DNA from: an uncultured bacterium | GTDB lineage: Bacteria > Bacillota > Clostridia > Lachnospirales > Lachnospiraceae | Assembly: GCA_905214675.1 (NCBI GenBank) | Contig: CAJMMS010000023.1 | Coordinates: 1-28,050 of the forward strand | Direction of reading: 5' to 3' | Length of the DNA: 28,050 bases | In this document: in pieces, positions 1 to 6,408 of the stretch | Numbering within the stretch: the first letter of the stretch is position 1 | Layout of the letters: every line of letters begins with the position of its first letter | Made by a program: the position numbers and the translations under genes | Notes under the pieces: generated by a model | What the model saw: the letters and a program-made list of their open reading frames with translations, nothing else | What the model was told of the DNA's origin: nothing | Database searches by the model: none

Positions 1-1828
1 CTCTAACATTATCCCGCTTCCTTCCAATCAGTACCATAACCGTTCTTGAAGGTACTTTTACCTGTCTGTTGTCCGCAAGAGGCAGCCACGCTTCTTCTTT
101 GTAGATCCCTTTTCCAGTATCCAGTGCCACTTTCCAGCCATAACCGCCAGGAAGTGCCGGCAGTGCAAAGGTATGCTCCATCCAGTGCATATTATAGGCA
201 ATGTAGATCAGTTCATCCTCCTTTGCATATTTTCCGCAGTACATAACTCCGATCTTGCGGTTCTGTCCGTCCAGTTCTCCATACCATGCACTGCTACTGT
301 GGTAGGAAATCTCCGGAAATCCACAGGAAAGACTGTCCGTCAGACTCAGTTCCTGCTTCATATGCAGAATCTTGTGCTTTTTGCGAAATGCGATCAGGTC
401 TTTTACAAACTGGAACATTTCACTCTTTCCGGACTTGTATCCTTTCCAGTCCAGCCAGGTGATCTCATTATCCAGACAATACGGATTGTTGTTTCCTGCC
501 TGTGAATTACAAAATTCATCGCCTGCCAGGATCATTGGTGTTCCGGCAGATAAAAGCAGCATACACCATGCATTGCGCATCTGGCGGTTCCGAAGTTCCA
601 GAATCTTCTTTTTCCGGCTCTTGCCTTCTTCCCCACAGTTCCAGCTATAGTTCTGCACTCTTCCATCCCGGTTCTGTTCACCGTTCGCTTCATTGTGGCG
701 TTCTTCATAAGATACCATATCGCATAATGTGAATCCATCGTGCGCCGTGATATAATTGATCAGCCCGCTGCCTTTTGGATTTCGGCGCATACGTTCTGCA
801 AATGCTTTCAGGCTTTCTTCGTCCCCCTTTAAAAAGCGGCGCACATCAATCAGAAAACCGTCGTTACACTCGGCAACCGTGCGCACATCCGGCAGATGTT
901 TCTTGCCATAGATCTCCTCTACCGGAAAATAAATATTCAGAAGTTTCGTCCGTGCAAACAGAGGATCTCTTGCCATAAGATTGCACAGCGTCTGCTCCCC
1001 TCTTACATGAAAACCATCAATGTGATATTCTTCTGCCCAGTATTCCAGACATCCTACGATATAACGCGGATCACATCCCTGTGGAAAATAAAATTCCATC
1101 AGTACTTCAATGCCAAGCCGGTGCATCGTTTTTACCATATCTTTAAACTCTGTAACCGGATTTCTGGTAGCTGCATATGCACGTTTCGGTGCAAAATGAC
1201 AGGCTTTTGTATAGCCCCAGTAATTCATCCGCTCTGGCATCTTCTCTTCTTCCCGGCGGTACTGCTGCGCCTGACGTTCTACGCTTTCCATTTCAAAAAA
1301 CTCGTATGCCGGCATCAGTTTGATCTGGTTGATCCCCAGTTCTTTTAAATATTCTGCCTTTTCGCTAATCCCAAGAAACGTTCCTTTATGGCGCACGCCA
1401 GAATTTCGCTGTTTTGTAAATCCCCTGACATGAAGGCTGTACATGATTGCATCTTCATATGGTATCTGCGGCTTCTGATCTCCCTGCCAGTCATATGTTT
1501 CAGTTGGAATAGCACAGCGGACTTCATGCTCCTGTACTTCTTTCGCGCCAAAGGTTTTCGTTCCGGTCAGAAGTCTTGCATAGGGATCCTGTACTACTTT
1601 TCCATTCACCCGGAAATTATATTCATATTTTGCAGGTGTGATCTTCTCTGCTTTCAGGGAGACAATATTCCCAATCGTACATGTATCTGGAAACGGTATC
1701 TCTTTCAGTACTTCCCTGCTTCCTTTCTTATAAAGAATCAGGCTGGCTTCTTCTCCCTGTTTTTGCTCTCTTGAAAAGATCATACCGTCCTTTGTCCAGA
1801 CAGCTCCCATTCCATGAAATCCATTCAC
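1..1828 (-). CDS. GlgX-like glycogen debranching protein, partial, probably catalytically inactive
   Basis: This frame is open for about 609 codons and runs off the left edge, so the C-terminus is missing. The start chosen is GTG at 1828, 7 bp after the ABC-F stop and behind AAAGGGTGATGGGAAA. The fold is GlgX-type GH13: an N-terminal beta-sandwich-like part, then KGTFLGISEKAEYLKELGI, then HDGFTLCDMVSYEERHNEAN and GEQNRDGRVQNYSWNCG, all typical of GlgX/isoamylases, which cleave alpha-1,6 branches of glycogen. However, the catalytic motifs are altered. Motif I (usually DVVxNH) reads MEFYFPQG (about residue 243). Motif II (usually DGFRFD, nucleophile Asp) reads DGFHVRGE (about 274). Motif III (usually AEPWD, acid/base Glu) reads NIYFPVEE (about 299). 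Only motif IV (HD, about 361) remains. The frame is intact, so a conserved non-catalytic role such as glycogen binding is possible. Family assignment is firm; loss of activity is inferred. Confidence 0.85.
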   Translation of the reverse strand, partial: MNGFHGMGAVWTKDGMIFSREQKQGEEASLILYKKGSREVLKEIPFPDTCTIGNIVSLKAEKITPAKYEYNFRVNGKVVQDPYARLLTGTKTFGAKEVQEHEVRCAIPTETYDWQGDQKPQIPYEDAIMYSLHVRGFTKQRNSGVRHKGTFLGISEKAEYLKELGINQIKLMPAYEFFEMESVERQAQQYRREEEKMPERMNYWGYTKACHFAPKRAYAATRNPVTEFKDMVKTMHRLGIEVLMEFYFPQGCDPRYIVGCLEYWAEEYHIDGFHVRGEQTLCNLMARDPLFARTKLLNIYFPVEEIYGKKHLPDVRTVAECNDGFLIDVRRFLKGDEESLKAFAERMRRNPKGSGLINYITAHDGFTLCDMVSYEERHNEANGEQNRDGRVQNYSWNCGEEGKSRKKKILELRNRQMRNAWCMLLLSAGTPMILAGDEFCNSQAGNNNPYCLDNEITWLDWKGYKSGKSEMFQFVKDLIAFRKKHKILHMKQELSLTDSLSCGFPEISYHSSSAWYGELDGQNRKIGVMYCGKYAKEDELIYIAYNMHWMEHTFALPALPGGYGWKVALDTGKGIYKEEAWLPLADNRQVKVPSRTVMVLIGRKRDNVR

Positions 1829-1835
1829 TTTCCCA

Positions 1836-3662
1836 TCACCCTTTCTGCGCCTCTATTTTTTCTGCCAGATCATTTAAATACACCCAGCGATCCATTTTTT
1901 GTTCCAGTTCCTGCTCTGTTCGTTCCTTTTCTTTCATCAGTTCATTCAGTTTTCCAGGATCGGTAGCATTTGCCAGAATGTCGCTTTCATATGCTACGAT
2001 CTTTTCTTCCAGTGCTGCGATATCCTCATCAATCGTTTCAAATTCTCTCTGCTCTTTATAAGAAAATTTGAGTTTAACCGGACGGCCCTGCTTCCAGTCT
2101 TTTGTTATTTTTGCAGATTCTTCTTTTTTATCCCCGGCTTTCTGTGTGCCGGTACTCTTTTCTTCTGTTTTTTCTGCTTCCCGTTTCTGTTTTGTCTCCA
2201 GATAGTCCGTATAGCCACCTTCGTACTGTTGCAGATGTCCCTCACCGTCAAACGCAAAAATGCGGTCTACTACATTGTCCAGAAAATAGCGGTCATGTGA
2301 CACCGTGATAACGATTCCCGGAAAACTGTTCAGAAAATCTTCCAGTATCGTCAAAGTCTGGATATCGATATCATTGGAAAGTTCATCAAACAGATAGACA
2401 TTTGCCCCGGTAAAAATAACTTTCAGAAGGTACAGCCTTTTTTTCTCTCCACCGGAAAGTTTGGAAACCGGCGCATACTGCATCTCCGGTGTAAACAGAA
2501 ACCGTTCCAGCATTTGTGATGCGGATATTTTTCCATCTTTCGTCGGCAAATATTCTGCAACATCTTTGATATAGTCGATCACACGCTGATCCGTATCCAT
2601 GTCCGGTACTTCCTGAGCAAAATATCCAAGCTTTATCGTCTCCCCGATCTCAACGCTTCCCGCATCCGGCTCGATCAGTCCGGCAATGATCTTGATCAGC
2701 GTTGATTTTCCACATCCATTTGGTCCGATAATCCCAAGTCTCTGATTTTTCAGAACGATGTAGTCAAAATCATCGATCAGTACTTTCTCTCCATAGTGTT
2801 TGCTGATGTGATGCAGTTCGATCGTTTTTCTTCCCATCCTTGCAGCAGATGCATCAATGTCCAGTGTGGCATCACTGACCGGTGCTTTTCCGGCTTTTAA
2901 TGCCTCAAGCCGTTCCAGTCTCGCCCTCTGTTTGGTACTTCTGGCACGGCATCCGCGCTTCGCCCACTCAAGTTCCATACGCAGTACGCTCTGTCTTTTT
3001 CGCTCTGTGGCAAGCGCCATCTCTTCCCGTTGCACTTTCAGTTCCAGAAATCTGGAATAATTGGCTTCGTAGCTGTAAAGCTTTCCATGATCCAGTTCCA
3101 GGATCCGGTTACTTACACGGTCAAGAAAATAACGGTCATGCGTCACCATGATGACCGTTCCCTTAAAGCGGTTCAGATAATCTTCCAGCCAGGAGAGCAT
3201 TTCATTGTCCAGGTGGTTGGTCGGCTCGTCCAGAAGCAGCACATCAAAATCCTGGATCAGAGTACGCACAAGTGCTGCCTTTCTTCTCTGTCCTCCTGAA
3301 AGTTCCAGCAAAGGCTGTTCATGCTCCGTGATCCCAAGCTGGTTCAGCATGCTTTTCGCTTCGCTTGCCATCGTCCAGTCCATTTCCCACTGACCGTCTG
3401 TTACATAATCGATCACCTGTTTTTCTTCCGGAAAAGCCGGGTTCTGCTGCAGATAGGCGATCCGGATACCATTCTGCGTGATCACCCGTCCCTGATCAGC
3501 CTCTTCCAGACCGGCAAGTACACGCAGAAAGGTTGTCTTTCCTGTTCCGTTGATCCCGATAACTCCTATCTTCTCCCCATCTGAAATTCCACAGGAAATG
3601 TCATCAAAGATCACCTTTCCGCCAAAAATCTTACTGATATGTTCTATATTGATAATATTCAT
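1836..3662 (-). CDS. ABC-F family ATPase (Uup/YdiF-like), ribosome-associated
   Basis: This 608-aa soluble protein has two ABC domains in one chain and no membrane segments, as in ABC-F translation factors that act at the ribosomal E site. Domain 1 has Walker A GINGTGKT (residues 36-43), signature LSGGQ and Walker B LLLDEPTNHLD. A basic linker with RSTKQRARLERL follows. Domain 2 has Walker A GPNGCGKST, signature LSGGEKKR and a Walker B that reads YLFDELSNDID, where DEPTNDLD is usual. The C-terminus (about 510-608) is a charged stretch plus coiled coil, as in Uup-type members. AAGGAG lies 12 nt before the ATG. The GlgX-like gene follows 7 bp downstream, so the two are probably cotranscribed. 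Whether it is housekeeping or gives antibiotic protection cannot be told from sequence. Confidence 0.92.
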   Translation of the reverse strand: MNIINIEHISKIFGGKVIFDDISCGISDGEKIGVIGINGTGKTTFLRVLAGLEEADQGRVITQNGIRIAYLQQNPAFPEEKQVIDYVTDGQWEMDWTMASEAKSMLNQLGITEHEQPLLELSGGQRRKAALVRTLIQDFDVLLLDEPTNHLDNEMLSWLEDYLNRFKGTVIMVTHDRYFLDRVSNRILELDHGKLYSYEANYSRFLELKVQREEMALATERKRQSVLRMELEWAKRGCRARSTKQRARLERLEALKAGKAPVSDATLDIDASAARMGRKTIELHHISKHYGEKVLIDDFDYIVLKNQRLGIIGPNGCGKSTLIKIIAGLIEPDAGSVEIGETIKLGYFAQEVPDMDTDQRVIDYIKDVAEYLPTKDGKISASQMLERFLFTPEMQYAPVSKLSGGEKKRLYLLKVIFTGANVYLFDELSNDIDIQTLTILEDFLNSFPGIVITVSHDRYFLDNVVDRIFAFDGEGHLQQYEGGYTDYLETKQKREAEKTEEKSTGTQKAGDKKEESAKITKDWKQGRPVKLKFSYKEQREFETIDEDIAALEEKIVAYESDILANATDPGKLNELMKEKERTEQELEQKMDRWVYLNDLAEKIEAQKG

Positions 3663-3698
3663 AAAAATGCCCGACTCCTTGTTTGTATCTTCCTAGCA

Positions 3699-3727
3699 AT
3701 TATACTAAAGCAAAAGATGCATTGCAA
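3699..3727 (-). promoter_or_regulatory. Sigma-A promoter for the ABC-F / GlgX-like operon
   Basis: On the minus strand, TTGCAA (3722-3727), a 17-nt spacer and a perfect TATAAT (3699-3704) lie just upstream of the ABC-F start. The predicted transcript starts near 3692. This gives the ABC-F and GlgX-like genes their own promoter, independent of the disrupted exoA. Confidence 0.7.
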
Positions 3728-3735
3728 GAATAAAC

Positions 3736-4056
3736 TTACAGGTCGATATCCAGTTCTACCGGACAGTGATCCGAACCCAGAACCTCCGTGTGGATCTTTG
3801 CATCCCTTAATTTTTCCTTCAGACACTCCGACACACAGAAATAGTCGATGCGCCATCCGGCATTTTTCTTCCTTGCCTGGAACCGGTAAGACCACCAGGA
3901 ATAAACTCCCTCCTGGTCTGGATAGAAATAGCGGTAAGTGTCCACAAAACCATTTTCCAGAAGTACAGAAAATTTATTTCTTTCTTCGTCCGTAAAGCCG
4001 GCATTTTTCCGGTTTGTCTTAGGATTTTTCAGATCAATCTCTTTGTGTGCAACATT
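3736..4056 (-). pseudogene. exoA: exodeoxyribonuclease III (exoA/xthA), 3' fragment cut by the prophage
   Basis: The last ~107 codons of an exonuclease III/AP endonuclease are intact: NVAHKEIDLKNPKTNRKNAG, then TDEERNKFSVLLENGF, DTYRYFYPDQEGVYSWW, GWRIDYFCVS and the C-terminal GSDHCPVELDIDL. The family has about 250 residues. The first ~145 residues, with the metal-binding Asn and Glu and the catalytic Asp of the GDxN motif, are absent. Homology ends at the Asn of NVAH (4054-4056); the codons before it read GAI instead of G-D-L/Y, and the frame hits TAG about 10 codons further on. The SDH motif (the C-terminal catalytic His) is retained. The fragment ends exactly where phage-type genes begin, so the 5' half is expected at the far end of the prophage, outside this window. 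Confidence 0.85.
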
Positions 4057-4062
4057 TATTGC
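4040..4062. other. Candidate prophage attachment site (attL) inside exoA
   Basis: Coding homology to exoA stops here and phage-type sequence starts. The junction lies around the DNA encoding NVAHKEID. The exact core cannot be set without the other junction. The integrase and attR are not in the window. Confidence 0.45.
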
Positions 4063-4103
4063 CCCATCATCATATAAATTTACCTAAACAGGGAGGAAAT
4101 GCT

Positions 4104-4343
4104 ATGCGAATCATATGGAAAGACAGCCTTGCTGCCAGAAAGAAATCTATTAAATACAGAAAACATATAATATCACCATATAAAGGCGGCTGGATCGTCG
4201 ACCTGCCCGATGACAATAATATATACGCAAATCACTACTGCGTCAAGAATGCTATTGATCTGGCTCTTGGCGGTCACGGATCACGAGGTTTAGCTGATTC
4301 ACAACGAATTAACTACGGCATTCAAATCATCGGCAAAAAATAA
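4104..4343 (+). CDS. Small phage-border protein of unknown function (79 aa)
   Basis: This is the only convincing plus-strand gene of the phage part. ATG at 4104 is chosen because GGGAGGAAATGCT precedes it; the frame stays open further upstream, but no start there has a ribosome binding site. The protein is small and basic at the N-terminus, with the distinctive segments GGWIVDLPDDNNIYANHYCV, KNAIDLALGGHG and a C-terminal YGIQIIGKK. No signal peptide or membrane segment is seen. I do not recognise a function. It lies between the presumed attL and the endolysin gene, opposite to all late genes, and is followed by a strong terminator. That layout fits a gene expressed in the lysogen independently of the lytic programme. 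The upstream promoter is weak (TATAAA near 4073). Confidence 0.7.
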   Translation: MRIIWKDSLAARKKSIKYRKHIISPYKGGWIVDLPDDNNIYANHYCVKNAIDLALGGHGSRGLADSQRINYGIQIIGKK

Positions 4344-4348
4344 TTGTA

Positions 4349-4382
4349 AGCCCTGTCTACATTTTAGCAGGGCTATTTTTTT
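4349..4382. terminator. Intrinsic terminator, probably bidirectional
   Basis: A 7-bp stem AGCCCTG (4349-4355) / CAGGGCT (4368-4374) is followed by A and T7 on the plus strand. It ends the 79-aa gene, and the same hairpin may end the late minus-strand transcript after the endolysin stop. The minus-side U-tract is imperfect. Confidence 0.8.
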
Positions 4383-5805
4383 ACATCAGTGTTGTTTTTT
4401 TCAGGTAGATCCATCCGGCACCGCTTTTCAGCCGTCCGAAACCGTTTTTTTCTTCCACGATCTCATACACCCCAACCGGGCAGATCATCACCCGGCTGTA
4501 ACTCTTCGCCGCTCCTGTCCGGATTGGGACGTTCGTTTTTGTTACTTTGATTTTATAAGGAACTTTGGCAGATGTATACAGCTTTTTACCGTTTTCGTCA
4601 AAAACACTGTAGCCTGCGTGCTGATCCGCGCACTGCTTTGCTTTTGTCAGACTGTGAAACGCTCCGATCTGACTCTTTGCGTTCGCCCAGGTCTTACGGA
4701 CACGATACCATATTTCTCCGGTATCCGGCAGAATATCGCCGGTACCATCCTGCCGATCCAGTCCGTGACGCTCAATAATATTGCAGATTTTCTGAATATA
4801 TCCTATATCCGTTGCATAACCGCCGTTTTTGATCAGTGTGATCTGTTCGCGGTAAGTTTTGCACTGTCTGATCCCGTCATAGCGTTTTTTATTTCCCACC
4901 GTTGCTCCCAGCAAATAGGCACAGCGGTCTGCAATGCTCTTTTCAATGCTTGGATATTTGCGGAAATCTGCATTGATATAGTAGGTATTTCCGGCAGTGT
5001 CCTGTTCGGGTGTGCGGATCTTCACGCTGCTTTTGCCGTCCCAGGTCGTGCCATCCCATGTGTTTCCGGAAAGGTTGCATTTCATACCGCAGATATTGTT
5101 CGCTTTCTGTGCCAGCTCTGTCCGGCAGTATCCAGATTCCAGGATGCACTGTGCGGTGGCTACCGATGGGAGCAGTCCGTTCTTTTTGGCGATCGGCGCA
5201 CAGATCCCCAGCAGTTTTTCTGCTGCCTGCTTTTCGGATAATCCGGAGAATGCACTGGTCTGTGTGCCGGTGGTCTGTGGCTGCGTATTCTGGCCGGAAA
5301 TGGCTTTTTTGAACTCGTTCCATGTCCAGCTTGTTTTGTAATGATTATTGTGTACGTAAGGCGCTGGGCACACCTTATTCACAATGTCATAATGCCGCAG
5401 GACATGATCTGCAGCTATGCCTAACTGTCCCATCAGATGCCTGACCAGCCATGCACAGGCTTCCTGTGTTGCAGTTGTGAAATACCACTTCGGATCAGAT
5501 GCCAGTGCAGCGTTGCCGTCACACTTGCAGCACATCTCGATGCTGATCGTGTTGTAATTGTTGGCTTCCGGATGCTTCTGTGCATAATAACCTGCCGTTC
5601 CTACTGCCCACGGTACCGCATCCAGACTGCAACGCTGGTAGATAGTGCCGTCCCAATAGATGTAGAAATGGGCACCACAGCCATCAGATGCCAGATCATG
5701 GTTCTGGCCGACCACACCCAGATAATGCACTGCAATATACTTCTTTTTGTTGCCCCATGCCGGGATTCGGTTCGATGATATAGCGTTTGTGATTTTGTAA
5801 CTCAT
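4381..5805 (-). CDS. Endolysin: amidase + glucosaminidase-like + SH3-like domains
   Basis: The 474-aa protein cleaves peptidoglycan at the end of the lytic cycle. The start is ATG at 5805 behind AGGCAGGTAGAGAAT; a longer frame to 5856 lacks a good site and overlaps the upstream terminator. Residues about 1-150 form an Amidase_2 (PGRP-like) domain with probable zinc ligands H27 (VHYLG), H138 (RHYD) and C146 (KVCPAPY). Residues about 185-375 are a glucosaminidase-type lysozyme domain with the probable catalytic Glu at 223 (CILESGY) and the later segments YRKYPS-like and GYATDIGY. Residues about 415-474 are an SH3-like wall-binding domain (VPIRTGAAKSYSRV, GAGWIYLKK). There is no signal peptide, so release depends on a holin, encoded at 7174-7602. 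Two cutting domains in one lysin are common in clostridial phages. Confidence 0.93.
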   Translation of the reverse strand: MSYKITNAISSNRIPAWGNKKKYIAVHYLGVVGQNHDLASDGCGAHFYIYWDGTIYQRCSLDAVPWAVGTAGYYAQKHPEANNYNTISIEMCCKCDGNAALASDPKWYFTTATQEACAWLVRHLMGQLGIAADHVLRHYDIVNKVCPAPYVHNNHYKTSWTWNEFKKAISGQNTQPQTTGTQTSAFSGLSEKQAAEKLLGICAPIAKKNGLLPSVATAQCILESGYCRTELAQKANNICGMKCNLSGNTWDGTTWDGKSSVKIRTPEQDTAGNTYYINADFRKYPSIEKSIADRCAYLLGATVGNKKRYDGIRQCKTYREQITLIKNGGYATDIGYIQKICNIIERHGLDRQDGTGDILPDTGEIWYRVRKTWANAKSQIGAFHSLTKAKQCADQHAGYSVFDENGKKLYTSAKVPYKIKVTKTNVPIRTGAAKSYSRVMICPVGVYEIVEEKNGFGRLKSGAGWIYLKKTTLM

Positions 5806-5824
5806 ATTCTCTACCTGCCTTTCG

Positions 5825-5863
5825 TTTTTGTATACAAAAAGAGAGCCTGTTTCCAAGCTCTCT
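5825..5863 (-). terminator. Terminator of the RHH cassette, its U-tract inside a 16-bp palindrome
   Basis: On the minus strand, AGAGAGC (5857-5863) and GCTCTCT (5840-5846) form a stem followed by T5. It lies after the RHH gene and before the endolysin. The U-tract is part of the perfect palindrome TTTTTGTATACAAAAA (5825-5840), which could also be a protein-binding site in front of the endolysin gene. Confidence 0.7.
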
Positions 5864-5886
5864 CAGTGCCTAATATAATTATGCTG

Positions 5887-6105
5887 TTATCCTGTGACTT
5901 TCCGGTAAATTGTTTCAATTCCAAGCCTTATAACATCCGATTCCGTTTTACCTAATTTTTCGCAGCAATATTTCAGCTTTTTTACGTCCTCTTCCGTCAT
6001 TCTGGCTCTTTTTGTTATGGATCTTTCAGAACCATTTGCATAAGGTCTTCCTTTTTTCTTTACTGCTTCTACTGTTCTCGCCTCTTTACTCTTGCCTTTT
6101 TTCAC
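5887..6105 (-). CDS. Ribbon-helix-helix (Arc/CopG-like) DNA-binding protein (72 aa)
   Basis: The lysine-rich N-terminus contains KKKGRPYANGS. The rest has the RHH layout: a short strand (TKRARM), helix 1 (TEEDVKKLKYCCEKLG), a turn (KTES) and helix 2 (DVIRLGIETIYRKV). RHH proteins bind DNA as dimers, usually palindromes, and are often autoregulators or antitoxins. The start is GTG at 6105, with no recognisable Shine-Dalgarno sequence ahead of it. Translation may be coupled to the upstream 45-aa gene, or start near the 5' end of a short transcript. The gene is followed by a strong terminator and lies downstream of the promoter at 6370-6398. Its natural partners are the palindromes at 6381-6390 and 5825-5840, though this is inference. 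Confidence 0.75.
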   Translation of the reverse strand: MKKGKSKEARTVEAVKKKGRPYANGSERSITKRARMTEEDVKKLKYCCEKLGKTESDVIRLGIETIYRKVTG

Positions 6106-6130
6106 AAATTGTGTTACATTTTATTTGTGT

Positions 6131-6155
6131 ACAGGCGGTGGCAAGTACCGCCTGT
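6131..6155 (-). repeat. Perfect 9-bp inverted repeat between the 45-aa gene and the RHH gene
   Basis: ACAGGCGGT (6131-6139) and ACCGCCTGT (6147-6155) pair perfectly around a 7-nt loop. On the minus strand the hairpin lies just before ACACAAATAAAATG, a possible -10 region, and the GTG start at 6105. It may be an operator, an attenuator or an mRNA processing site. There is no U-tract on the minus strand. Confidence 0.6.
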
Positions 6156-6172
6156 TTGTGTTCTAGCCTTGC

Positions 6173-6310
6173 TTATTTATTAAGCAGGGCTTTTGTCTTT
6201 TCTTCCAGCTCTTCCAATGATTTACTTTCCTTAATCATTAAGAGAAATTTGTAAATCATTTTCTGTTCTGTCTCATCTCTTGCAACTTCTGCCTGATTCA
6301 TTTCTTCCAT
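6173..6310 (-). CDS. Small hydrophilic protein of unknown function (45 aa)
   Basis: A short frame begins with ATG at 6310, 6 nt after an excellent AAAGGAG site. It encodes a 45-aa acidic, probably all-helical peptide that starts MEEMNQAEVARDETEQKM, continues IYKFLLMIKESKSLEELEEK and ends TKALLNK. No membrane segment is present. It is the first gene after a near-perfect promoter and is followed by the RHH gene, so it is probably translated. Small acidic protein plus RHH protein recalls toxin-antitoxin or regulator pairs, but nothing in the sequence proves this. I do not recognise the family. Confidence 0.65.
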   Translation of the reverse strand: MEEMNQAEVARDETEQKMIYKFLLMIKESKSLEELEEKTKALLNK

Positions 6311-6325
6311 TTGCTTCTCCTTTCC

Positions 6326-6362
6326 GGCACCTGCCACCTTACTCGTTAAGGTCTTCCTTAAC
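6326..6362 (-). promoter_or_regulatory. Structured 5' leader of the 45-aa gene
   Basis: The predicted transcript begins near 6362 with a hairpin GTTAAGG / CCTTAAC (6345-6362, 4-nt loop). A short GGCA / TGCC hairpin follows (6326-6335) just upstream of the AAAGGAG site. A hairpin at +1 is expected to stabilise the mRNA. Confidence 0.45.
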
Positions 6363-6369
6363 TGTCTTT

Positions 6370-6398
6370 ATTATAATTTATGTAGCTACAAAAGTCAA
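6370..6398 (-). promoter_or_regulatory. Near-consensus promoter with a palindrome in the spacer
   Basis: On the minus strand, TTGACT (6393-6398), exactly 17 nt, and TATAAT (6370-6375). The spacer contains the perfect palindrome TGTAGCTACA (6381-6390), a likely operator. It starts immediately after the antirepressor stop codon and should drive the 45-aa and RHH genes up to the terminator at 5836-5863. Confidence 0.8.
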
Positions 6399-6408
6399 GA
6401 GTTATTTT

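Noticed and set aside
1..2300. Several plus-strand frames of 70-150 codons
   Set aside because: Antisense to the GlgX-like and ABC-F genes, which have firm family matches.
4618..5241. 207-codon plus-strand open frame
   Set aside because: Antisense shadow of the endolysin, whose three domains are clear.
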